In this document: positions 28,901 through 39,133 of the stretch, piece after piece
Layout of the letters: the number at the start of each line of letters is the position of its first letter
Numbering within the stretch: the stretch's first letter is position 1
Assembly (NCBI GenBank): GCA_964019055.1
Contig: OZ025206.1
Coordinates: forward strand, 13,116,291-13,180,290
DNA from: Anthopleura xanthogrammica
Lineage: Eukaryota; Cnidaria; Anthozoa; Actiniaria; Actiniidae
Direction of reading: 5' to 3'
Length of the DNA stretch: 64,000 nt
Program-made: the position numbers and the translations under genes
Notes under the pieces: generated by a model
The model's input: the letters and a program-made list of their open reading frames with translations, nothing else
Told to the model about the DNA's origin: nothing
Database searches by the model: none

Positions 28901-31900
28901 ATTAATTGGCTTGGATGACAAAAGGACAGACAGACAAGAAAAAAGACAGACAGACATAAAATTAATATAATTATTATAAAATGATATGAGAAATGGAATT
29001 AAATATGAGACTCAGAGTAAATGGTTTGAACTCAGGAGTAGCAGTGGAGTGAGTAATGTGATCATCCGGGTGAGTGTAGTCTTGAGAAAGACTGTTGTTG
29101 GTGGTGACTGACATTTCAAATTTATTCGGTATAATTTATGGTAAATATAATATTATCGAATATGGTTGATTTCCTTGTAAGCAATGAGCAATGAGTACAA
29201 AAGTTTTCTTGTATGTCATTGGGATTTGTATGGGAAAATGCTCTGAAATGAAAAGCTTACTCTTGTAAGCTGCCAAACACAGCAAATCCCAATAAAATAG
29301 TCCATACAATTTGGTTAATGATTCTAATATTGTTAGTCTAGTGAGTGATCATACTAACCAACTGTGTCAAGGTACGTCTGATAACGTTCCTGAGGGAGAG
29401 CAGGAGAGCAGGTTATAGGTAACAGCTTACGGTCTGCTGGTGGTTTGAATAATGGATGGTTGCAAAGCTTTTGTGTGTGCAGTACCATCACATAGGTACA
29501 TGAGGATGGTTCATCTACCATGGTGATATGGCTTCTACTGTCAGGCTCACACTTGAACTGAAACAGAAATGAGTATTGAATTGATAGTGAACCAGAGAGC
29601 ATTCACTGTCCATCTTTCATTTTCATACTAAGGGAGCTTTCATTTACTAGTGTATGGGGGGGGGGGGGGGGGACGAAATATAGGGGGTATTGATATTTTT
29701 GCCAACCAGGAAGGGGAGGTTGGATATTTGGAAAAGACAACAGTTGATCTTGCCTACCTCCCCCCCCCCCAAAAGGAGGATAATGTACTGGGACTTCAAA
29801 TATCTGATAAATATGACACAATAAAATGCTTCTGACAAAAATAAACATACAGTACAGCATAGTTCAGGAAAGACAGCTGGTCAAATCTAAAGGCAAACAT
29901 CCTGTAGTCAGTCGTATGTTGCTAAGCTAGTAACTCATGTTATTGCGGGATTCTTATGGGAGAACACATTGTGAGATATATGGCACTATAAACTACAGTT
30001 GCTTAGAAAACTAAATGTCTTGAATCTGTGTGGCAATTTTAAGTAGGACATTTTAATACCAGGATTTTAACATTAAAAATATAAAATAGTGGACACATTT
30101 ATCTCCATAACAGTATTGATAGTAACTATGAACGCCCCAAATCATCTGACTGTTAGTCGACAGATTGTTGACAGTTGGTCGACAGGTCATCGCTACATAC
30201 CACAGACAACGGTCAATTGGTTGACAATCAGTCGACAAACGGTCAACAATCGGTTGACAGCTGACCAACAGTTGGTCGACAGATGGTTTGAGGTGCTGAT
30301 AGTAACTATTACCCTCCATAACAATATCTTATTGCTATCTCTTTCATTTTTGTAGAAGATAGTGAAATAGATTAAAATAAGGCCCTTTTCTATACAGCGT
30401 GTAAATCATTCAAAAAATGTTTCTATTTTGATTCCATTTTGACACATTCAACTAGCATGAAATTTTACTTTAATTAGTCTTAGCATTTAGTTAGGCCACA
30501 TTTTATTAATTAATGCATAACTTTTAACAGATATATTGGGTAATTATGTGTATATTTGACTTAAATGATCACATGATTCATTTTCAAAATTAATTTAAAA
30601 ACTATTCCCTGAGTCAACTTACCTTTACTTCAGTACTTCTAAGCTCTCCATTCAAGTCGCATTTTGTACCATTTACAAAGAACTGTGAATGGAACCTTTT
30701 AGAACTGTTCTTTGAATAAGGTAACTAAAATATAAAATCATACTAGTATTTAAGTTAAATTCCTAAAATGCCAATCCTGTGTTATAGCATGAGGTTGTTA
30801 TGGTAGAAATTAAAAAACTGTGAGCACCCAGAAATATTTTAGAAATCGTTTATCGTTTGTTGAACAATCGGAAGCAATTTAACTTAATGCATGAAGTTTC
30901 TCTGATTTGTAGTCAGCGATAAATAATTGCTTGTAGTAATAGAGAGTTGTTTCAGATTGTTCAACAAAGTATTTTTCGGTGCCAACAGTTTTTCAATTCA
31001 CACTGTGATAAGTAAAGGATAATAACTACTATCACCTCCCCAAAGAAGTATGACAAAATAATTAACTGTGCTAACCTCCCCACATTAGGAAGAGCTGTTT
31101 AAAGAAAGTAAAATATACCCTTCTTAACCTTTTCATGGCAACAGCACAGGTTTACGAAAAGATTAATTACGACTGCACATGTTATGTAGCAGACAATGAA
31201 ATTCACCTCAATTTTTTCCTTGCTCCAGTCTGTTTGTGAACTGTAATATCCTAGAGATATCTTTTCTCCAACTACTATATTGGCTGAAAGAGAGAATAAA
31301 ACACAATGAATAATTATTTTTCTGTAACATTTTTAAATCTAATATATCATAAATATTCAATCTCTTCTTTATTTCTTAGATCTCTCAATTTAATGGAATC
31401 AGGAAACATTTCATTACAAACTAAATCATCCATTCATTCAGTCTGTCAGTCAGTCAGTCAGTCAGTCAGTCAGTCAGTCAGTCAGTCAGTCAGTCAGTCA
31501 GTCAGTCAGTCAGTCAGTCAGTCAGTCAGTCAGTCAGTCAGTCAGTCAGTCAGTCAGTCAGTCAGTCAGTCAGTCAGTCAGTCAGTCAGTCAGTCAGTCA
31601 GTCAGTCAGTCAGTCAGTCAGTCAGTCAGTCAGTCAGTCAGTCAGTCAGTCAGTCAGTCAGTCAGTCAGTCAGTCAGTCAGTCAGTCAGTCAGTCAGTCA
31701 GTCAGTCAGTCAGTCAGTCAGTCAGTCAGTCAGTCAGTCAGTCAGTCAGTCAGTCATTTGCAGAGAAAGAGTGGTCATTTAATACTTCGAGCTGAATAGC
31801 CAAAATGGGCTGGAGGAAGACTACTGCAGGCTCCAAAAATAAGTCAGAACAGTCAGAGAACAATGTACAATGTAGAGATCTTAATATGTGCCATGCAAAG

Positions 31901-34358
31901 GGGGAAAATATAATACTATGACAAATTCTTTCCATAATATATATGACTGTACCTTCTTCATGATATTGTGAAACTGATTTCCCATAGCAGAATTCATACG
32001 TCCACCAACCTTTATTCTAAAAACCAAAACCAAAATAGCTTGATCATGACATTATGCCATACTACATGTACACTATCAACATAAAATAAAACATGAAAGC
32101 TAAAAATATAGTTTTATTTGACCCAATTAATTTTGTCCCCCTCATAAGAAACAAAACTAGATTTGTTCAAATTGGTGGACCAGAGGATGCATGGTAGCAA
32201 GTGTGGCTGTGTTTGCATGTTAACTAGTGCCCACAGCTGACGTGCCCACCCGCAACCAGAACTATTTATAGATTCATCCTTGGTGACTTCATATGCATCA
32301 GTTGTTTCAATTTCTTTTGTAAATAATAGAATTAGAATGGAGAGAGTAATAAGCATGCTTCCAACCTCTCCTACACCAGCCTTGCTAACTGTCATATTAC
32401 ATCTGTCTTTACTAAGTATTTCAGACAGTACCAAAGGTTATAGTCAGAGGCGTAGTGAGGACCCGGGATCTGGGAGGGCACCTAGGATAAGAATGTAAAT
32501 TAGGGGGGCATGTACCCACCCTGTCCCTACGTCAGTGGCATTGCCATCATTCATCAAACAAAAAGGCTCGATCCAAAAATTTAGGGGGGGGGGGGATGAT
32601 CACCCCACTTGCCCCCCTCGCTATGCCACTGGCTGTAGTCATTACAAACAAAATGAAACTCAATAATGTCTATACTTCAAATTTTAATCAAAATACTAAC
32701 GTGATATAAACATCTGTTTTGCATGGGTTTTAAAAGATCTGTGACTTCTTCTGTTGTAAACTCTGTCCTTGCATCCTTGATAGTCTCTTCTGTTTCTAGT
32801 TGCGGCAGAGAACACTGATACCTTTGGCCATGTTTAGATGATATTAACATTGAATTTGAAACATCTGAATCCTGAAAAAAGTATGATTTGTTAATGATAG
32901 CTTGGATAGAATGTACACTGTGATTGGTTGCTTTAATAGATGCTAGAGCATGCATCCATGACTAAATAGATTGCATTCTATGTACAGTACAGTAATTTGA
33001 TCAAGAAGGGCAAGCATTAAAGTCTTTCAGTATGTCTATATCATAAAAAAACTTAGTTTTACACCAACAATCCTGTAAAGCTCTTCTGAGAGGTTTCCTT
33101 CACATGCATTTACAACATACAAGTCACTCTGACAACTTATGATCACTTGCTGATTTTTACTGAGGGATAAAAAAACAGGGAAACTTTGAGGAAAACCCAT
33201 GGAAAGGGAGAAAATTCAACCCAAATATATGGTTCAGTCAAAAATTTAAGGCACAAACTACAAATTAAAGTGGTGAGAAACCGCCTTAGCAGTGCATTGC
33301 AGTACCCATGCATGACCCATCTTTGATAGGTTTGTTACAATCCCATATCTATCAACTATTGGAATTTGTTCTGTTTTAGTTAGGTTTCATTTTAAGGGAA
33401 CCTTCATTTTTTTTCAGGAGGGGAAACAGTGGGTCATAAAAAAACAGGCTTGGGGAGAGCAAACAAACAATTTCGAGTCACACAGGACTCTAACAAATAG
33501 ACAATATTGGAAAACATTTTTTAAATAAAAACAGAGAAGGTAGTTTGGTTTTTAGTATAGGTTTATACCAAGCAAATCCCCCCGCCTCCCATCCCTGATC
33601 TCTTCTGCCAAGACTATACATCCAATACAATATATTTACAAGTACAAAGTCGTGAAGAAAAGACCTGTCAGAAATAAATATCATAGTTTATGAAATCAAA
33701 TATTCATATTTTATGAAAACTTCCCAAAAAAACACAAGACAATACAATGATAAGCTTATAATACAGGATTTTGGTACACTATCATAAATAGGAAGTTTTA
33801 ATGTGCTAAATAAGTCACAAACACAAATTTAAACGTGAAAATTATTCCTGTTATAAAATACACTTCTTGATGTGATTTCTATGGGATTCTAATTAAATTT
33901 TGACCTACTATAGTATCTTATTATTTCAAGCCAGTCTCGATCATGACGATGCAAATTGTTATTAAATGAAACCAGGAACTAAAAAATTGTCTACTTGTAA
34001 ACAAATACATTTTTTTGATAATCACTATGCCTACGAATAACTTCAGGAGAACTATTTATCTAGTATATCTTTAAAATATTTTTCAAGGAAGTTTTTTCAC
34101 AAAGACAGGTGTTATATAGAGAAGCTGGTCCATGATCCAAAGATGGTCAAATACATTCAGACGTCGCAGACATCGATTGGCTCAACGAAAACTGCCTCGT
34201 ATCCTTACCTCTCGCAGCAATACTGGCACACTTGTAAGTTCTATTCCATATTTACTATTGTGTAGTTCATCTAAGTTAAGTATTGACAAGGCAACGGTGA
34301 TAAAACTGCTACAAACGGTGAAAATAAGAAGCCCTCGTAGTCTTTGTATGAACGCCAT
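22908..34358 (-). CDS. OS9: OS-9, ER-associated degradation lectin
   Basis: ER-lumen lectin that reads trimmed mannose on misfolded glycoproteins and hands them to the SEL1L-HRD1 ligase. Exons, 5' to 3': 34358-34209, 32871-32701, 32016-31953, 31283-31207, 30724-30623, 29557-29359, 28869-28539, 27838-27381, 27084-26865, 26075-25779, 25188-24482, 23962-23838, 23066-22908; 1019 aa. A hydrophobic signal (LLIFTVCSSFITVALS) leads to LNLDELHNSKYGIEL. The MRH domain (~100-235) has GWWTYEFCYG (110-119), Gln124, the NGTKCDL/LRSTEV strand and a CTYVMVL/LCNHPLF end, so the mannose-contact residues appear intact. Only one MRH domain is present, unlike ERLEC1 (two). The remaining ~780 residues are charged and coiled-coil-like, much longer than in human OS-9 (~667 aa total). 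The last residues are acidic (FDDTDVF). Introns hold satellites and MITEs. Confidence 0.93.
23506..23590. mobile_element. 85-bp MITE with 10-bp target duplication
   Basis: The element runs tagcctcctctgcagctgtt...aacaactgcagaggaggct. ACTGTATGAC lies immediately before (23496-23505) and after (23591-23600). A 9-10 bp duplication is typical of Mutator-like elements. It shares termini with the 0.86 kb element at 7003-7860. It lies in the OS9 intron before the last exon. Confidence 0.88.
26466..26645. mobile_element. ~180-bp MITE in OS9 intron
   Basis: The arm gtctgaggcattccacc + atgacgtgatggcagccatg pairs with catggctgccatcacgtgat + ggtgcaaagcctcag. The outer boundary is approximate; no frame inside. 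Confidence 0.7.
27925..28470. repeat. minisatellite (ggttggtaa / gtgtcagtaagt units)
   Basis: About 0.55 kb of imperfect tandem repeats in the OS9 intron between exons 7 and 8. The clearest section repeats a 33-bp unit (ggttggtaatgtgtcagtaa + gtggttggtaatt) several times. Further on, the 11-bp subunits ggttggtaagt and gtgtcagtaat drift. Confidence 0.9.
30118..30311. mobile_element. MITE rich in ttggtcgacag words
   Basis: The ends tgatagtaactatgaacgcc and ggtgctgatagtaactatta frame inverted arms (ccaaatcatctg / cagatggtttg). The core repeats cagttggtcgacag on both strands. Similar caacagttggtcaacagg words occur at 55870-55920. Confidence 0.6.
31445..31756. repeat. perfect (GTCA)78 microsatellite
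   Basis: 312 bp of uninterrupted GTCA, 78 copies with no mismatch, in the OS9 intron between exons 3 and 4. The 'open frame' across it is only the Ser-Gln-Val translation of the repeat. Confidence 0.97.
32438..32640. mobile_element. MITE with ggcgtagtgagg / cctcgctatgccac termini
   Basis: The start tagtcagaggcgtagtgagg pairs with cctcgctatgccactggct at the right, with an oligo-G run at 32583-32594. A one-sided relative (ggggcatagcgaggtc) lies at about 24114. It is in an OS9 intron. Confidence 0.65.
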
Positions 34359-35236
34359 GTTTACTAGTGATGATGACCGCGGTGCACTGTGGGATTGTAC
34401 TAGCTGGATTGGCAGCAACTTACAGCTAAGCAGCTGGTCAAAAATTCCTACTAAAATATCCTACAAAAATATTTCAAGATTATATCAAAAGGCGTGCTTG
34501 CTTGGAATTAAGTAAAAACAGGATTGAAAAAAGTTTTTATTTTATTTTTGTTTTGAGTTTTAGTTTCTATAGGTATTTATCACAATGTATTTCATTTTTT
34601 ATTTATTTCAATGCATCTACAACTAAAAAGTTTTAATGCTCTTATTTCTTTTTGCTTTCTTGTTTTTGGCAGGGATGTACCTTTTTTTCGATTTTATTCA
34701 ATTCCTTTCAAACAATGCATTGTGGGCATTCATCCTGGTACCCAAGAGCCTTTCCCAGAGCCTAGCCTCCTCATATACGAGATTGCCTCATATATTTCAA
34801 GGTCTGAAATAATTTTAAGGTAGAAATAACAAATTTATTTATTTATTCACGAATTTTCATGTAATTTTATCTAGATATGGCTTGTTGTCGAGCCATATAC
34901 AGTATCTATTGCCAGATAATGAGATCGGGAGATCGGGATGCCTGTGTCGCCCGTGACTCATTAGTGTTACAGTACGTGCTTGGACTGCTTGGGCTACCTT
35001 TGTTCTTTAAAACAATCAACATGGCCGCCGTGTTATTTCATTCTCTTGGGCGATGAATAGACAAATGTGAGAACGATTGTGAAGACAAAAGAATTGCAAG
35101 GGTGTATACTGGTTTCCAGGTCGTCTCCAGGTAAGTCCGAGGTTGCGAAACGTGCTTAGAACAAGACTAGCTCAAAACTAGCCTAGCTCAAAACACTAGT
35201 ATAGCTCAAAGCTAGCCTCATCAAATTCGTCTGAGA
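34359..35236. promoter_or_regulatory. OS9/QPRT divergent intergenic region
   Basis: OS9 starts leftward at 34358 and QPRT rightward at 35237, so the 878 bp between them must hold both promoters or a shared one. No TATA box is evident. A possible donor ccaggtaagt lies at 35128-35137, so a short 5' UTR intron of QPRT is possible but unproven. Confidence 0.45.
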
Positions 35237-36169
35237 ATGGAAAAGATGAATTCTCCAAACTTTTCAACTCTTCTTAACAAAGGGACAGTTCGTGAACACG
35301 TCCAACAGTGGCTGAGAGAAGATACGCCAAGCTTTGACTATGGAGGTTTTGTTGTTGGAGAAGCACAAGAAACAGCTCTGCTCCTGTGCAAGTCAAAAGG
35401 CACCCTTGCAGGAGTTCCATTCTTCAATGCAGTATTTGAAGAACTTGGTTGCAGTGTGGAATGGAAGTATCCCGAGGAGGTGGTAGTGGAACCGATTTCT
35501 ACCATTGCTGTAGTCAAGGGCAACGTTAATAAGATTTTATTGGGGGAAAGATTGGCACTTAACTGCTTGTCATGTGCAAGTGGGATTGCTACCAAGGCAA
35601 AAAACTTAGTAGAATTGAAAAAAGCTGCAAAATGGGCTGGTGAAATAGCAGGCACGAGGAAGACTACTCCAGGGTTTCGCATAGTGGAGAAGTATGCACT
35701 CTTGGTGGGTGGTGCCTCTCTGCATCGTTATGATCTATCATCTATGATTATGTTGAAAGACAACCATATATGGTCAGCAGGCAATATTACCCAAGCAGTT
35801 ACTAATGCAAGGTCTGTAGGAGGATTTTCCTTGAAGATTGAAGTTGAATGTCGTTCTGTAGAAGAAGCAAGATCTGCTGCTCATGCAGGTGCTGATATTG
35901 TAATGCTTGACAACTTCTTGCCAGATGCCCTCCACCAGTCAGCTGCCATATTAAAAGGAGAATTTCCTAATCTTCTGATTGAGGCCAGTGGAGGAATAAA
36001 TGAAGATAATATCAGTGGATATTTTAACCCTAATGTTGATGTCATATCCTTGGGCTCACTAACACAAGGCTACAAACCTGTTAATTTCTCTCTCAAAATT
36101 TTAAAGGATGGACATAATCCACATAATCCTCCAGTTGCAGTTGCACAATGCAATGATAAGAGTCTTTGA
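35237..36169 (+). CDS. QPRT: quinolinate phosphoribosyltransferase, intronless
   Basis: Converts quinolinate plus PRPP to nicotinate mononucleotide and CO2, the entry of de novo NAD synthesis from tryptophan. A single 310-aa frame, close to the ~297 aa of vertebrate QPRT. It starts at the first ATG of the frame, 11 codons before the conserved [13 protein letters not shown]. Family features in order: GERLALN (Arg105), [11 protein letters not shown] (Arg141, Lys142, Arg148), LHRYDL (His163, Arg164), LKDNH (Lys174), IEVEC (Glu202), MLDN (Asp225), EASGGI (249-254), and [11 protein letters not shown]. The family's phosphoribosyl and quinolinate contact residues therefore look intact. Its overall form is animal-like. 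It is the only long single-exon gene in an intron-rich window, which suggests intron loss or a retrocopy. Confidence 0.96.
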   Translation: MEKMNSPNFSTLLNKGTVREHVQQWLREDTPSFDYGGFVVGEAQETALLLCKSKGTLAGVPFFNAVFEELGCSVEWKYPEEVVVEPISTIAVVKGNVNKILLGERLALNCLSCASGIATKAKNLVELKKAAKWAGEIAGTRKTTPGFRIVEKYALLVGGASLHRYDLSSMIMLKDNHIWSAGNITQAVTNARSVGGFSLKIEVECRSVEEARSAAHAGADIVMLDNFLPDALHQSAAILKGEFPNLLIEASGGINEDNISGYFNPNVDVISLGSLTQGYKPVNFSLKILKDGHNPHNPPVAVAQCNDKSL

Positions 36170-36839
36170 GTAGATATTAATGGTGTTTGTCTTGATAAAG
36201 TACTTTTATCTAGGAATAGCAATAAGAACTGTACATGGAAATATTCATATGTTGAATATGCTGATGCTTGCGTCAGCCAGTAAATAAATTATTATGCTCT
36301 TGAGGGTTACTCATGGAAAAGATTAAAACTTAGAAGGCCAAATCATCAGTATTATTCAATTATTCAATTCATTATTCAATCAATGGTAAAGTATGACCTG
36401 AGATTAGCTCAATTATAGTTTTTTTATATGTATTAACATTTTATATTTTTACTATAATAAAGGGTTTTGGGTTATACTAATAATACTGGGGCTCAGAATT
36501 TGTTTTTTCTGAGTATTTCACAGTATGGTACGATCATATACACATTTCATTCCATCATCATACGCATACCATGTTTAACTAATAATACTCTTGGTATCTT
36601 TACTCATACAATTTCATATATATGCTTGATTTTTTAAATGAGTAATATATTAATTTGTTCAATACTAATTTTTTTCATAATTATAAGCTAGTACTGAACA
36701 GAAAGAATTCATCCTCCAATTTTTTTTAATGTGGTCATAAGCTATAACCCAGTTCGTTTAGTCGCTTATTACTGACATCTATTAGCATGGTGGCCCAATA
36801 TTTTTTCTTTTATTTAAGGAATAAAAAACAGTTTTCCGT
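36170..36839. other. QPRT 3' flank
   Basis: AT-rich with an AATAAA at 36283-36288, 114 bp after the stop codon, a plausible QPRT polyadenylation signal. Nothing else is supported. Confidence 0.5.
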
Positions 36840-38010
36840 GTATTATACTCTGATAAAGACACGCGGGATGTGGAGAGAACACGAGAGAAGCGTAGGAAAC
36901 CACGACGCGTAGCGGAGTGGTTTCCAGCTTCTCAAGTGTTCTCTCCACATCCCAAGTGTCTTTATCAGAGTATAATACACGGAAAACTGTTTTTTTATTG
37001 CTTTTATAAAATAACTAGCGCTCAAATGCTTTTAAAAAGCAGTTTTGTTTTGACTATGAAAATGTATTTTCTCCTTACGTTGCGACAGTCTGAAGTTGAC
37101 CAATTAGAGCGCTCGATAGAAAATGATTTTGCAGGGTTTTCGAGAGAATCTCATTCGCGAATTGTTTTTTGGCAAGTCAAAGAGGAAAAAAACAACAGAT
37201 ATCACTCCATAACAGCTCTGTAACTTTTATTACACAAATTCTAGTGGAAATATTTTTACAAAATGTGAAAAGCTTGTTCAAACAACGTAAATTAATAGCT
37301 GGAGAAGACTTTAAGTAAGAGAAACACAACGCTCTCATTGAGTGTTTACTTTTTGAAAGAAATGTTGATATTTTCTATTTAACAAGAAGTGAAAAGCCCA
37401 GAGAAACTGTTGAGGTGATTACTCTGTACTGCGAGCTGGTTGTTTTGCTCAAGACTTGGATTATAACTTGCACTTGAACTGCATGGCACGATTTCATTTC
37501 GAGGGCTCTGCAAAGCACTTGACAGGACATCACTGCATTGCTGAAGTCTGAATGGCGAAGGTCGTGAATTATAATGCCTTAGGCTGTCTTCGTTTCTGAG
37601 GCCAGATATCGCCATAATGTGTCTGTTGGAGATACCAGCTTCAGACCACAGGGTTATTGCAGTCGCTCTTAATGAATGATTTGTATAGCGACGGGAAAGA
37701 CACGCTTCTTGGCTGATTTCGCTCATCATATTGGAAAGTTTGTTGACTCCAAGTGGACGATTTTCAAACCATGTGTCATCTGATTCTTGCCACCCTTGTC
37801 TCTTGGGATATTGAAAGAAGCTTGCACAGTTTGGATTCAACTTACTTATGTAGAAGCGAAGAGCTCTGTAGCCATCATTTTCAGCATTTTTTCGAGAAAA
37901 AACTAACTTTTCGAGAGAGAAAAAATGACGTGAGCATGTTTTATGCTCTCATAAAACATGGCTTTTTGACCAATCAGAGCGCGCGTAATATCAAAGTTAT
38001 TTTATAAAAT
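36840..38010. mobile_element. degenerate Crypton-like tyrosine-recombinase element
   Basis: The left part is a long hairpin: gtattatactctgataaaga ... gggatgtggagagaacac pairs with gtgttctctccacatccc ... tctttatcagagtataatac (about 36840-36980). Next comes tttataaaataactagcgctc (36997-37022). The right edge reads gaccaatcagagcgcgcgta then tattttataaa (about 37968-38006), roughly inverted to 36997. Between them a minus-strand tyrosine-recombinase fragment is encoded. The hairpin and right-edge design recur without the gene at 53187-53400 and 54880-55100. Boundaries are approximate. Confidence 0.65.
37379..37930 (-). pseudogene. Crypton/DUF3504-type tyrosine recombinase fragment
   Basis: Only the C-terminal catalytic part is present, in one open frame that lacks an in-frame ATG at its upstream edge. 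Readable motifs are YRALRFYISKLNPNC, WFENRPLGVNKLSNMM, YTNHSLRATAITLWSEAG (the HxxR box), ISNRHIMAISG and LRNEDSLRHYN with the nucleophile-position tyrosine. The residue after ISG is Leu where family members have His, so one catalytic position is altered. The upstream catalytic Arg and N-terminal domain are missing. The pattern resembles the KIAA1958/ZMYM group of Crypton-derived proteins more than phage integrases. Probably inactive. Confidence 0.7.
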
Positions 38011-39133
38011 CTCATATAACTCAAGACCAACTTGTTTATCCACCCTTTTTTTTGCATGATATGGAATTTAATTTAAAATTTAGGTTATGGAAAAGGATTC
38101 AAATGAAGATATTTTATTTGGATAAATTTTCAAAGAATGCAAATAAAGGGTAAAAAATGAGATGAGCAGAATGGATGCGCATTAGCAAAGGTCTGGAACT
38201 ACCTTAAGGGTTTTGGGTTATACAATTACTACTTTTAGATTAGGATTTTTACTCATTCAATTTTTTAATTAAAATTAGTTATATTGTTTATAAAAATGTT
38301 TTTCATGTAAATAATTTTTGTGTTATGAAAATTAGTGGGAAGAGTTGTAGGGATAAATGGTTTATGCAAGACTTTTGATAGATTGCGAAGCGACCCTCCA
38401 GTCTTGGGGAGTTTGGGGAGAGGGGAGGGGATTGACGAAAGGGGAAAGAGAAGAACCTGCAACCAGTTTTGTCGGGATTGAATTTCCCGTTTATATTCTG
38501 AGGGAAAATTCTGATTGGCTAGAATGGTTAAGCATGATGACATAACTCAGTGTCAGATATCACATGGTGGAGAGTGAGCATAAAAGAAGAAATAGCTGTA
38601 AAGATCGGAAAAGTTTTAGTTTCAAAAGACAAACAAAGGAAAGCTATAGGCAATCTACTTTCAAACAAAGATGTAATGTCAATACTCCCTATGTACAGGC
38701 ATAGTAACTATGGTACAGGCTTTGGCCGGCATCTTGGAAATATGTCCCCTCAAACAGTCCCACAATGCACTGAAGTGCCAATTCAACCCAGTTTTTCCCT
38801 CAACTTCGGAATGGCTAATAATATAGCTGATTCTTGTTTAATAAGTAAAGTGAAATGCCAGAATAATATTCATAATATATTTTATTAATAAAAACCAGAG
38901 GCAAGCACTTGACAGGTGTTTCCACGTTAAAAGCATTGTTTAGTTTTGACATATCATTTTTAGCCAGAAAAATATATGACGATTTTTAATGCTTGATTTG
39001 GTAATCGATCCGTAGACTGAGATAATATCATGAAAATGAAAAAAGGATGAATATAGAAATTAAGTGTGAAAAAAGAAATTGAAATCGTTTTTGTTATAGG
39101 AAGAATAGTATAAGTGAAATGAATGTCAAGGGT
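38011..39133. other. QPRT/QRICH2 intergenic stretch, right part
   Basis: AT-rich. The open frames at 38265-38545 and 38550-38888 match nothing I recognise, and there are no splice-consistent exons. The 3' UTR of the QRICH2-type gene should lie just left of 39134. Confidence 0.4.

Noticed and set aside
29603..29860. Pro- or Gly-rich frames near 29.7 kb
   Set aside because: Created by oligo-G and oligo-C runs in an OS9 intron; no splice or domain support.
31306..31782. Ser-Gln-Val repeat 'protein' of 158 aa
   Set aside because: It is simply the translation of the perfect GTCA microsatellite, open in frame because the repeat has no stop in any register; no gene context.
22908..34358. ERLEC1 (XTP3-B) instead of OS-9
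   Set aside because: Only one MRH domain is present and the YGIEL start block plus long charged tail fit OS-9; ERLEC1 has two MRH domains.
37379..37930. Phage or bacterial integrase / horizontal transfer
   Set aside because: Motifs (NHSLRATAI, RHIMAISG, RHYN) fit the eukaryotic Crypton/KIAA1958 group, and the surroundings are ordinary host repeats.
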